In this document: positions 1 to 5,227 of the stretch, piece by piece
Layout of the letters: every line of letters begins with the position of its first letter
How positions within the stretch are numbered: position 1 is the first letter of the stretch
Assembly (NCBI GenBank): GCA_002071245.1
Contig: MWEV01000134.1
Location: 1 to 5,375 of the forward strand
Length of the DNA: 5,375 bases
Reading direction: 5' to 3'
Source: Deltaproteobacteria bacterium ADurb.Bin026
GTDB lineage: Bacteria > Desulfobacterota > Syntrophorhabdia > Syntrophorhabdales > Syntrophorhabdaceae
Translations under genes and position numbers: made by a program
Notes under the pieces: model-generated
Seen by the model: the letters and a program-made list of their open reading frames with translations, nothing else
What the model was told of the DNA's origin: nothing
Database searches by the model: none

Positions 1-53
1 TGTTTTACCCCCTTTAACGAACGTTTTTTCCCCTTAAGCAATTTATTCCTCAT
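1..53 (-). CDS. Possible start of next gene in receptor transcript (partial, edge-truncated)
   Basis: Two nucleotides after the receptor stop codon an ATG opens a reading frame that stays open to the window edge; its 17 visible residues begin MRNKLLKGKKRSLKGV and are strongly basic. There is no convincing Shine-Dalgarno directly before this ATG, although coupling to the receptor stop could serve. The alternative is that the true start lies at or just outside the edge: a purine-rich AAAGGGGG at positions 10-17 (minus strand) would be well placed for a start around position 1. Either way, a co-transcribed gene under the same cobalamin riboswitch is likely. No function can be assigned from so short a piece. 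Confidence 0.3.
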   Translation of the reverse strand, partial: MRNKLLKGKKRSLKGVK

Positions 54-55
54 TT

Positions 56-2059
56 TCAGTATGAATAGGACAATCCGAAGAAGAACTGTCTTTCTGGTGA
101 TGGATAGAAGTTGCCTGTTGGGGGCTGACCAAATGGGTAGCTTGCCACACCATATTCGCTGTATTGTTTGCCTGTTATGTTTTTCACGCCAAAAATCGTT
201 TCCAATCCCTTGAGTACATATTTTATATTTATGTCAATGGTTGTTACCCCTGGAAGTGTTGGAAGTTGATTTTTCTGGTCGCTTATCATATATCGATTTC
301 CAAAATATGTGAGGATAACGTTTGTGGTTAAATCGTTCCATATATATGTCAGCTTACTGGAGAATTTGTTTTTTGGTACAAGCGGTATGGTATTGCCGTC
401 GTAAGCGCCCCCGTCAAACCTTGCATCAGTATATGAATACAAAAGGTTTAAGTTCAAACCCTTCATAAGTGTTAGATAGATAGCGGCCTCAATACCTTCC
501 CGTTTGGTTTTGTCGTAATTGCCGTTTGCAAATGTGAAGGGGTCATAATAGATTTCATTATCAGTCTTTGAATTAAAATATGTTAGACTGCCGCCTATCC
601 AATCAGTGATATTGTACCTTATACCTGCGTCAACCTCTTTTGCCTGTTGGGTCTTTAAGTTTTGATTGATGGGTGGAACGGTAAAAACATTGAACAATTC
701 ATCTGTTGCGGGTGTCCTGAAACCCTTTGCATATGTTATGAAGGCATTGCCATTTTTACCTATAAGATAGTTTGCAGATATCCTGAATGCATCATTTTTG
801 TCATTTACTGTGTCATCAACTGAGGCTGTGACCCCCAAATTATCGGTATACTTGACATCCCACGAAGACTTTTGTGTTCTGTAACCAAAATTCAAGAAAA
901 GGTTTTTTATGGGCGAGATTTCATCATTGATATAAAAGGCGTAGTCGGTTTTATTTATCTTTGTCGTTGAGTCGGTTGCCCATATGCCTGGCGAAAAATC
1001 TGAACTTTTTGTTGGATACCTGTAGTAATCAAAACCTGCTACGAATGTATTTTTGAAACCCAAAAGCGGTGTATTTACAGATATCTTAGGCGTAACACCG
1101 TATGTTTCAAATGTCCTCATTGAGTACCAGTTGGAGGATATATAGGTAGAACTGCTGTGACGCAGTCTGTATGAACCGTTGACAGAAAAGGTTATGTTGT
1201 CCCCAAATTTTATGTCTGCGCCGAGGTCAACGAAATTATCCTCTGTATTTGACGAATCATCTGGGGTTTTAGAATCTGTCCTGCCGTATCTGCCGGTGGT
1301 TAGGTCAGCAAACGATAAGGCGCCTGACATGCCGCTTGTATCACGGTGGTGACCTGTCTTCAAAGAGATCGAGAGGTTTTTGAAGGCGTCAAAAATGAAG
1401 CTGCCAAATATATCTTTCATAAAAATGGAGTTGTTGTGCCTATAGCCTTCTGTATCGTATGATGAGACAAGTACATAGTATGCGAGTTTATCCTGTTTTC
1501 CTGATACGCTCAATTTTGGCGCAAACATGCCATCACTGCCTGCTAACAATCCTGCGCTTACTTTGGGTTTCCCTTTTCCTTTTTTCAAAATGAAGTTGAT
1601 GACGCCTGTAATGGCATTGTCGCCAAATAGCACTGTTGCAGGTCCACGATATATCTCCACCCTCTCGATCATTTCGAGCGATATCTGTGACAGATCAGCG
1701 CCTGACATATCGATGCTGTTTATCCTCCTGCCGTCTATGAGAAACAGAACATTCGACGGTGCTGTTTCGCCTGAGCCGCGTATATCCACCTGCAATTGCT
1801 TGGGATTGTTGAGAAGATTTGTGGTAAAGACGCCCGGCTCTTGTTTGAATATATCAGTTATGCTTGTTGCACCCATCTCTTCAATATCCTTGTCGGTGAT
1901 TATAGAGACATTTGCAGGGGCATCTACAAGGGGTGTAGGTATTCTGGATGCGGTCACGACTACCTCGTCGAGTTTGTATGGACCCTGCTGGGCTGATGCA
2001 AGATATGGTAGTAAAAACAATAAGATAAAGCAAATTGTTAATGTGTTTATTGAACGCAT
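56..2059 (-). CDS. TonB-dependent outer-membrane receptor, BtuB-like (probable cobalamin/corrinoid uptake)
   Basis: This is a 667-residue outer-membrane active transporter, probably importing cobalamin or another corrinoid with energy from TonB-ExbB-ExbD. An N-terminal signal peptide (residues 1-23, hydrophobic core ICFILLFLLPYL, cleavage after ASA) is followed by a TonB box, LDEVVVTA, at 30-37. A plug domain spans about 45-160, with IRG at 93-95, LIDGRRIN at 107-114 and the IYRGP...LFGDNAITGVIN block at 136-155. The rest reads as a beta-barrel rich in aromatic and alternating residues, ending RQFFFGLSYSY with a terminal aromatic as in outer-membrane proteins. It is somewhat longer than E. 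coli BtuB (614 residues). I chose the start at 2059 because AAAGGAGG lies just upstream and the signal peptide then begins properly; the frame extends to 2077, but that would put the Shine-Dalgarno inside the gene. The cobalamin assignment rests on the upstream riboswitch; the protein alone shows only a TonB-dependent receptor. If a name is needed, btuB is the best guess. Confidence 0.92.
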   Translation of the reverse strand: MRSINTLTICFILLFLLPYLASAQQGPYKLDEVVVTASRIPTPLVDAPANVSIITDKDIEEMGATSITDIFKQEPGVFTTNLLNNPKQLQVDIRGSGETAPSNVLFLIDGRRINSIDMSGADLSQISLEMIERVEIYRGPATVLFGDNAITGVINFILKKGKGKPKVSAGLLAGSDGMFAPKLSVSGKQDKLAYYVLVSSYDTEGYRHNNSIFMKDIFGSFIFDAFKNLSISLKTGHHRDTSGMSGALSFADLTTGRYGRTDSKTPDDSSNTEDNFVDLGADIKFGDNITFSVNGSYRLRHSSSTYISSNWYSMRTFETYGVTPKISVNTPLLGFKNTFVAGFDYYRYPTKSSDFSPGIWATDSTTKINKTDYAFYINDEISPIKNLFLNFGYRTQKSSWDVKYTDNLGVTASVDDTVNDKNDAFRISANYLIGKNGNAFITYAKGFRTPATDELFNVFTVPPINQNLKTQQAKEVDAGIRYNITDWIGGSLTYFNSKTDNEIYYDPFTFANGNYDKTKREGIEAAIYLTLMKGLNLNLLYSYTDARFDGGAYDGNTIPLVPKNKFSSKLTYIWNDLTTNVILTYFGNRYMISDQKNQLPTLPGVTTIDINIKYVLKGLETIFGVKNITGKQYSEYGVASYPFGQPPTGNFYPSPERQFFFGLSYSY

Positions 2060-2063
2060 TTGT

Positions 2064-2071
2064 CCTCCTTT
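2064..2071 (-). promoter_or_regulatory. Shine-Dalgarno of the receptor gene
   Basis: AAAGGAGG on the minus strand lies four nucleotides before the ATG at 2059 and decides the receptor start. The two tandem in-frame ATGs at 2072-2077 precede it and are unlikely to be used. Its 5' half overlaps the hairpin at 2067-2115, so its accessibility may be controlled. Confidence 0.8.
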
Positions 2072-2115
2072 CATCATGTGTTTGTTGAGAATATTTTTGT
2101 TGAGATGATGAAAAA
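2067..2115 (-). promoter_or_regulatory. Putative hairpin sequestering the receptor ribosome binding site
   Basis: On the minus strand, TTTCATCAT (2113-2105) is perfectly complementary to ATGATGAAA (2077-2069). Two further G-U pairs can extend the stem into the GG of the Shine-Dalgarno (2115-2114 with 2068-2067). The 27-nt loop is A/C-rich and looks unstructured. The stem therefore covers about half of the receptor's Shine-Dalgarno. The 5' arm begins about eight nucleotides after the leader ORF stop codon, within reach of a ribosome terminating there, which would melt the hairpin. Base pairing is seen in the sequence; the regulatory role is inferred. The stem is AU-rich with a large loop, so its stability is moderate. 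Confidence 0.45.
2081..2105 (-). repeat. Short direct repeat TCTCAACAAA x2
   Basis: The 10-mer TCTCAACAAA (minus strand) occurs twice, at 2105-2096 and 2090-2081, with 15 nt from start to start. Both copies fall almost wholly within the loop of the putative receptor-RBS hairpin. They may be a small duplication or simply keep the loop single-stranded; CAA-rich stretches of this kind also act as translational enhancers or ribosome standby sites. No function is demonstrated. Confidence 0.5.
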
Positions 2116-2122
2116 GAGTGAA

Positions 2123-2143
2123 TCAGGATGTTTCTGGCTTCAT
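2123..2143 (-). CDS. Six-codon leader ORF (MKPETS) between riboswitch and receptor
   Basis: An ATG at 2143 opens a six-codon frame, MKPETS, closed by TGA at 2125-2123. A near-perfect Shine-Dalgarno, AAGGAGG (2156-2150), precedes it with ideal six-nucleotide spacing. This is the ribosome binding site closest to the cobalamin aptamer and the one its platform hairpins directly contact. The receptor begins 63 nt after the leader stop, in a different context and with its own Shine-Dalgarno. The peptide is too short for a function of its own. I infer that translating it matters, by opening the hairpin over the receptor's ribosome binding site. The alternative is that the site is a chance ATG after a decoy or standby ribosome site. 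Confidence 0.5.
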   Translation of the reverse strand: MKPETS

Positions 2144-2149
2144 AAAGTA

Positions 2150-2177
2150 CCTCCTTATGCCTCGTAAGGATCGAGCA
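2150..2177 (-). promoter_or_regulatory. Riboswitch expression platform: two competing hairpins at the leader Shine-Dalgarno
   Basis: Two mutually exclusive stems are readable on the minus strand. Hairpin A (2177-2158) pairs TGCTCG with CGAG-CA around one bulged G and exposes ATCCTTA in its loop; it would be the usual P13/L13 element. Its CCTTA can pair with TAAGG at the start of L5 (2281-2277), giving the kissing contact expected in this riboswitch class. Hairpin B pairs TCCTTA (2170-2165) with TAAGGA (2157-2152), a perfect six base pairs, and buries the leader Shine-Dalgarno. L5 and the Shine-Dalgarno thus compete for the same CCTTA. There is no oligo-U terminator, so control appears translational. 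Which state is ligand-bound cannot be read from sequence. Confidence 0.6.
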
Positions 2178-2185
2178 GTTAAAGA

Positions 2186-2341
2186 TTTAACCCAAGGTTT
2201 CCTGACTTAGGGATGTGGCTCACACGCCTTCCCGTTCCATTTTAAGAAACAGTGGCTGGCATTTGCCTGTGTTTTGCCTTAATGCCCATCACAGTTGCGG
2301 GACAGCAGAAGATTTTCACTTCACTTCCCTTGAAGGTTAAA
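2186..2341 (-). promoter_or_regulatory. Cobalamin (B12) riboswitch aptamer
   Basis: This is a cobalamin-sensing leader RNA upstream of the receptor. On the minus strand the closing stem pairs TTTAACC (2341-2335) with GGTTAAA (2192-2186). It continues as CAAGG (2332-2328) with CCTTG (2197-2193), 12 pairs around a two-nucleotide bulge. Conserved core segments follow in the family order: GCTGTCCCGCAACTGTGA (2306-2289), P5 GGCATT/AATGCC (2286-2281 with 2263-2258), GCCACTG (2256-2250), CGGGAAGGCG (2234-2225) and AAGTCAGGAAACC (2208-2196). Together these are diagnostic of the class. Family knowledge says such elements normally lower uptake-gene expression when cobalamin is plentiful. Short open frames crossing this region on both strands are not real genes. 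Confidence 0.96.
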
Positions 2342-2626
2342 CTCAATTTTATGGTATTTTTTCTATCATATACATTTAGTTTGATGCAAGATGTTTTTTC
2401 TTTGATTATTAGAAACGACCCAACAACATTATTGCAAAATAATTTTTTCCCCAGAAGTCTTCGTTGTATCAAGGCTGTCTGAAGAGGTTTTCATTCGAGT
2501 TTTCATGCTTGATTTCTGTGTCTGCATTGTTTAAAACATCTTTATCAGCTACAGATGGGAGTTTAAGGCCTGAAAAATTGACCCGAAGCTTGAAAAGCCA
2601 TTGAAAAGAGGTCAGAAAAAGGCACG
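2342..2626. other. Divergent intergenic region with weak promoter candidates, no gene seen
   Basis: This stretch must hold the promoters for the leftward riboswitch transcript and, probably, the rightward operon; none is strong. Leftward, TATGAT (2370-2365) has only CATCTT as a -35 at 17 bp, and TAAAAT (2351-2346) would start transcription very close to the first base of the aptamer. Rightward, TTGATT (2509-2514) and TTAAAA (2531-2536) are spaced 16 bp. An AT-only inverted repeat, ATTATT-GCAA-AATAAT, followed by a T run lies at 2428-2448. No tRNA, insertion sequence or credible coding frame was recognised; the small frames at 2242-2482 have no family features and run into the riboswitch. Confidence 0.5.
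2590..2608 (+). repeat. Direct repeat TTGAAAAG x2 upstream of the rightward operon
   Basis: TTGAAAAG occurs at 2590-2597 and again at 2601-2608, 11 bp from start to start, about one helical turn, and 18 bp before the first rightward gene. The phasing would suit a dimeric regulator, but in an A-rich leader this may be chance. The second copy leads into GAGG, which could contribute to ribosome binding. Confidence 0.35.
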
Positions 2627-3478
2627 ATGTTAACGCAAGATGAAGAAATTTACATTTTCGAGAATGCCTATATCCCTGAACATATTGTTAGCCTTATGTC
2701 CATCCTGTCAAAGGGTGAGCCTTTTCTCGCCGACGACTACGTTTACTACATAAAAGATGATCTTGCGATCCTCATTGGTTATCCTTTAAAAGAAGAATTC
2801 TCATTGAATCATTTCGAAGGGTTTGTAAAATCACTTATGAAATCAATACCATGTAAATATTTTCGTATGGCTGCGCCTCAATTGCCAGAAGTCTTTTTAA
2901 AAAGGTCTACAAATAGTTCGTCTGATGAATATTTCATCCTTCCTCTAGAAAAATTCCACATCAAAGGGTCGCTGAGAAGAGAGGTTGAAAAGACATTGAG
3001 TGTTGTGGAAGTTGAAAGGGGGCGCGTGATAGACGAAGGACATACGATGCTTATAAATGAAATGCTTGAGCGCGTGAAACCTGACGAACGCATAGAAAAG
3101 TTATATTTGAGTATGACAGACTATGTGAGAAAATCTGATACAGCGCTTGTTTTGAATGCAAAAGACAGCGAAGGGAGGCTTGTTGCATTTTACATTTTGG
3201 AGCTTGCAGCAAAACGTTTCATTTCATATCTGCTTGGTTGCCATTCTAAAAGGCATTATATTTCACACGCCTCTGATGTGCTCTTTTTTGAGTTGATTAA
3301 TGTTGCAAAGGAGCAGATGAAAGGTTGCATAAACTTAGGACTTGGTGTGAACAGCGGAATCGTGAGGTTTAAGAAAAAATGGGGTGGTATTCCATATATG
3401 AGGTATGAATTTTGTGAATACGCAAAGACACGATTTCGGATTTTTCCATTCATCGATCCCCTTGAGCTAAAGCCATGA
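2627..3478 (+). CDS. GNAT-fold acyl/aminoacyl-transferase-like protein (paralog A)
   Basis: This 283-residue protein has no signal peptide or membrane segment and is probably cytoplasmic. Its C-terminal half looks like a GNAT-fold domain of the FemAB/Acetyltransf_6 or DUF2156 kind. The visible blocks are a strand pair with LNAKDSEGRLVAFYILEL (176-193), a helix with ELINVAKEQ (222-230), then INLGLGVNSG (235-244) and FKKKWGG (248-254). The N-terminal part carries NAYIPEH (13-19), SKGEPFL (28-34) and IGYPL (50-54), all shared with the third gene of the cluster. Tandem half-GNAT architecture is common in the FemAB and DUF2156 groups, which use acyl-CoA or aminoacyl-tRNA donors; donor and acceptor cannot be read here. 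The start is supported by collinearity with the paralog, although ribosome binding is modest (AAAAAGG, four nucleotides away). It is probably the first gene of an operon, with 15 nt to the next. Confidence 0.8.
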   Translation: MLTQDEEIYIFENAYIPEHIVSLMSILSKGEPFLADDYVYYIKDDLAILIGYPLKEEFSLNHFEGFVKSLMKSIPCKYFRMAAPQLPEVFLKRSTNSSSDEYFILPLEKFHIKGSLRREVEKTLSVVEVERGRVIDEGHTMLINEMLERVKPDERIEKLYLSMTDYVRKSDTALVLNAKDSEGRLVAFYILELAAKRFISYLLGCHSKRHYISHASDVLFFELINVAKEQMKGCINLGLGVNSGIVRFKKKWGGIPYMRYEFCEYAKTRFRIFPFIDPLELKP

Positions 3479-3493
3479 AAAGAAGGATTAAAT

Positions 3494-4321
3494 ATGGTCT
3501 TTTTTATTTCTAAAGACAAGGCTTTGAAAATGCTTTGGAAAATAACAAAAAACGAGAAGGAGAGTTTTCTCGTTGGAACTGCGCATTTTTTTCCTTACAG
3601 CGTAAAGAAGTCTCTTAGGCGATTGATGGATAAAATAGATATTGTTTTGATCGAAGGACCGCTTGATGAGTCGAATATGGATGCAGTGAGACAGGATGCA
3701 TTGGAAAAGGGTGCTTTACCGTCATTATACGATGCATTGCCCTCAGAGGTCATTTCTTTTCTGAATAAAGAACTTGATGTATCCCGTTCAAGTTCATCCG
3801 TGCCCTTCGTTGATCTTTTCCATAAAAAAACTGAGGATATACTTAAAAGGGAGATCGATGGTCTGAAAGGCTGGATGGCATTTTTCAAGATATGGTCATA
3901 CTTTCTTGGTAAAAGGGGATGGACATACTCCGTTGATCTCGAGGCACTTGATGTTGCACGGCAAATGGGAAAAGAGATTTACTACCTTGAGACCATTGAA
4001 GAACAAATTGCTGCCCTGAATGGGATTCCGTTCGAAGGCATAGTAAATTTTTTTAACTGCGCAAAAAAATGGGAATATTTTGCAAAACGTCATGCAGAAA
4101 CTTATCTGAGAGGTGACTATGAATTAATGATACGTGAAACATTGTGTTTTCCGACGAGATGTGAGTCGATCATTGAGAAAAGGGATCCGAAGTTATTTGA
4201 AAGGATGATGCCGTATGTTGAAAGAGGCTGCACTGGCGTTTTTGTAGGTACAACGCATATAGGCGGTATTTTACGGATGCTCGAAAAAGAAGGTTATATC
4301 GTGTCACAATGCCGGATATGA
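3494..4321 (+). CDS. TraB/GumN family protein (Tiki-like metallopeptidase superfamily)
   Basis: This 275-residue protein carries the hallmarks of the TraB/PrgY/GumN family. The N-terminal block is LWKITKNEKESFLVGTAHF with the first GxxH motif, GTAH, at 28-31. A conserved acidic strand, VLIEGP, has Glu54. The family's Arg-containing helix is at about 230-240 (KRDPKLFERMMPY). The second GxxH, GTTH, at 252-255 leads into GGILRMLEKEGY. In Tiki proteases these Gly-x-x-His motifs and the Glu form the metal site; TraB/PrgY proteins lower activity of a peptide pheromone. All key residues appear intact, so catalysis is plausible, but the substrate is unknown. Unlike many relatives it has no signal peptide or membrane anchor and is probably cytosolic. 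AGAAGGA (3481-3487) is six nucleotides before the ATG. It sits 15 nt after one GNAT-like gene and overlaps the next by ATGA, implying coupled expression. Confidence 0.88.
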   Translation: MVFFISKDKALKMLWKITKNEKESFLVGTAHFFPYSVKKSLRRLMDKIDIVLIEGPLDESNMDAVRQDALEKGALPSLYDALPSEVISFLNKELDVSRSSSSVPFVDLFHKKTEDILKREIDGLKGWMAFFKIWSYFLGKRGWTYSVDLEALDVARQMGKEIYYLETIEEQIAALNGIPFEGIVNFFNCAKKWEYFAKRHAETYLRGDYELMIRETLCFPTRCESIIEKRDPKLFERMMPYVERGCTGVFVGTTHIGGILRMLEKEGYIVSQCRI

Positions 4322-5157
4322 TAACTGAAAGCGATATAGAGTATATAAATACCAATGCATACCTGCCAGAGCACGTGTTGGATTACGGAATCACGATGTC
4401 AAAAGGTGAACCCTATTTGTTTGACTCGTGTATGTGTTATAGGAAAGAAGATACCTTGATCTTTGTGGGATATCCGCTCGAAGGCTTATTTAATAAAGAA
4501 AATATAAAAAGAACTCTTGAAGTTGCGGTCAGGACATTAAAGCCGGCAAGGCTTGATGTTATTGCGCCGTCATGTGATATATACGGTGGTGAAAGATATG
4601 GTTATGTCTCAGACCGATACTACAGAATAAGACCTGCAGATTTGAAAATTCCGAGTAAGGTGAAGAATATGGTTAAACGGGCCTCCCGTGAGGTTATTGT
4701 AGAACACTCAACTGTTTTAAGCGATGAGCATAAAGGACTCATATCAATATTTCTAAAGGGACATAATGTAAACAGCGAAACAAAATACATTTTTAATTCG
4801 ATGCCAGCGTATGTTTCAACATCAAAAACCGCCCGTGTAATAAATGCAAGAGATGTACACGGCAGGTTGATTGCCTTTGATGTCGCGGAATTTGCAAGTG
4901 AAAAATATGCCTTTTATATGTTTAATGTTGTTGATTACCGAAACTTGGTGCCAGGTGTATCGGATCTGCTTTTGATGGAACTTATAAATATTGCAGAAAA
5001 GGAAGGGAAGGTTTTTTTAAATCTTGGGCTTGGCATAAACAAGGGGGTGGCGTTTTTCAAAGAGAAGTGGGGTGGGGAGGTATTTCAGCCTTACGAGTAC
5101 TGTTTTTATCAGATCAAAAAACGTGGTATTATTGATTTTATACTACATGGTTTGTAA
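4318..5157 (+). CDS. GNAT-fold acyl/aminoacyl-transferase-like protein (paralog C)
   Basis: This 279-residue protein is paralogous and collinear with the first gene of the cluster. Shared blocks are NAYLPEH (13-19), SKGEPYL (28-34), GYPL (51-54), NARDVHGRLIAFDVAEFA, the helix ELINIAEKE, LNLGLGINKG (234-243) and FKEKWGG (247-253). The last two resemble the acyl-donor-binding end of FemAB/DUF2156-type GNAT domains. The start is set at 4318, where ATGA overlaps the previous stop: from this Met the N-terminus (MITESDIEYINTNAYLPEH) matches its paralog residue for residue in length. An ATG nine bases earlier is possible but breaks that match; neither has a strong Shine-Dalgarno, so translational coupling to the TraB-like gene is likely. 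The middle region (about 85-110) is the most diverged between copies, suggesting different acceptors or a heteromeric pair. No signal peptide or membrane segment is visible. Confidence 0.8.
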   Translation: MITESDIEYINTNAYLPEHVLDYGITMSKGEPYLFDSCMCYRKEDTLIFVGYPLEGLFNKENIKRTLEVAVRTLKPARLDVIAPSCDIYGGERYGYVSDRYYRIRPADLKIPSKVKNMVKRASREVIVEHSTVLSDEHKGLISIFLKGHNVNSETKYIFNSMPAYVSTSKTARVINARDVHGRLIAFDVAEFASEKYAFYMFNVVDYRNLVPGVSDLLLMELINIAEKEGKVFLNLGLGINKGVAFFKEKWGGEVFQPYEYCFYQIKKRGIIDFILHGL

Positions 5158-5183
5158 ATCTTTTTGGAATTATCCTGATTTTG

Positions 5184-5189
5184 TATAAT
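5184..5189 (+). promoter_or_regulatory. Possible -10 promoter element for the last gene
   Basis: A perfect TATAAT, directly preceded by TG, lies 39 bp before the last start codon in the short gap after the second GNAT-like gene. The matching -35 is poor (TTTTTG at 5161-5166, 17-bp spacer). It suggests that the last gene may have its own start of transcription as well as read-through from the upstream operon; no terminator-like hairpin separates them. Confidence 0.4.
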
Positions 5190-5227
5190 ATTTTGGTTTT
5201 ATTAGAAAAATTAGTCGAGGAAAAAAA

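Noticed and set aside
2060..2077. Longer receptor N-terminus starting at 2077
   Set aside because: It would place the AAAGGAGG Shine-Dalgarno inside the coding region; the start at 2059 gives a standard signal peptide.
1527..2108. Plus-strand open frames antisense to the receptor (also 1796-1996)
   Set aside because: They lie opposite a well-supported receptor signal peptide and plug domain, have no family features, and run as shadows of its codon pattern.
2428..2448. Inverted repeat followed by a T run resembling a terminator
   Set aside because: The stem is only six A-T pairs, and no plus-strand gene ends upstream of it, so a real terminator role is unlikely.
2242..2482. Overlapping 76-codon frames on both strands
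   Set aside because: Both cross the conserved cobalamin aptamer core and have no recognisable domain; structured RNA explains the conservation there.
2342..2626. Search for tRNA, CRISPR repeats, insertion-sequence ends or attachment sites
   Set aside because: No cloverleaf, regularly spaced repeat or terminal inverted repeat was found in the intergenic region or elsewhere in the window.
4309..4317. Earlier start for the second GNAT-like gene
   Set aside because: The start at 4318 gives the ATGA coupling overlap and an N-terminus that aligns exactly in length with the paralog; the earlier ATG has no better ribosome binding site.
2878..4355. Minus-strand open frames inside the rightward cluster
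   Set aside because: They are antisense to three genes with clear family motifs and tight operon spacing, and show no motif of their own.
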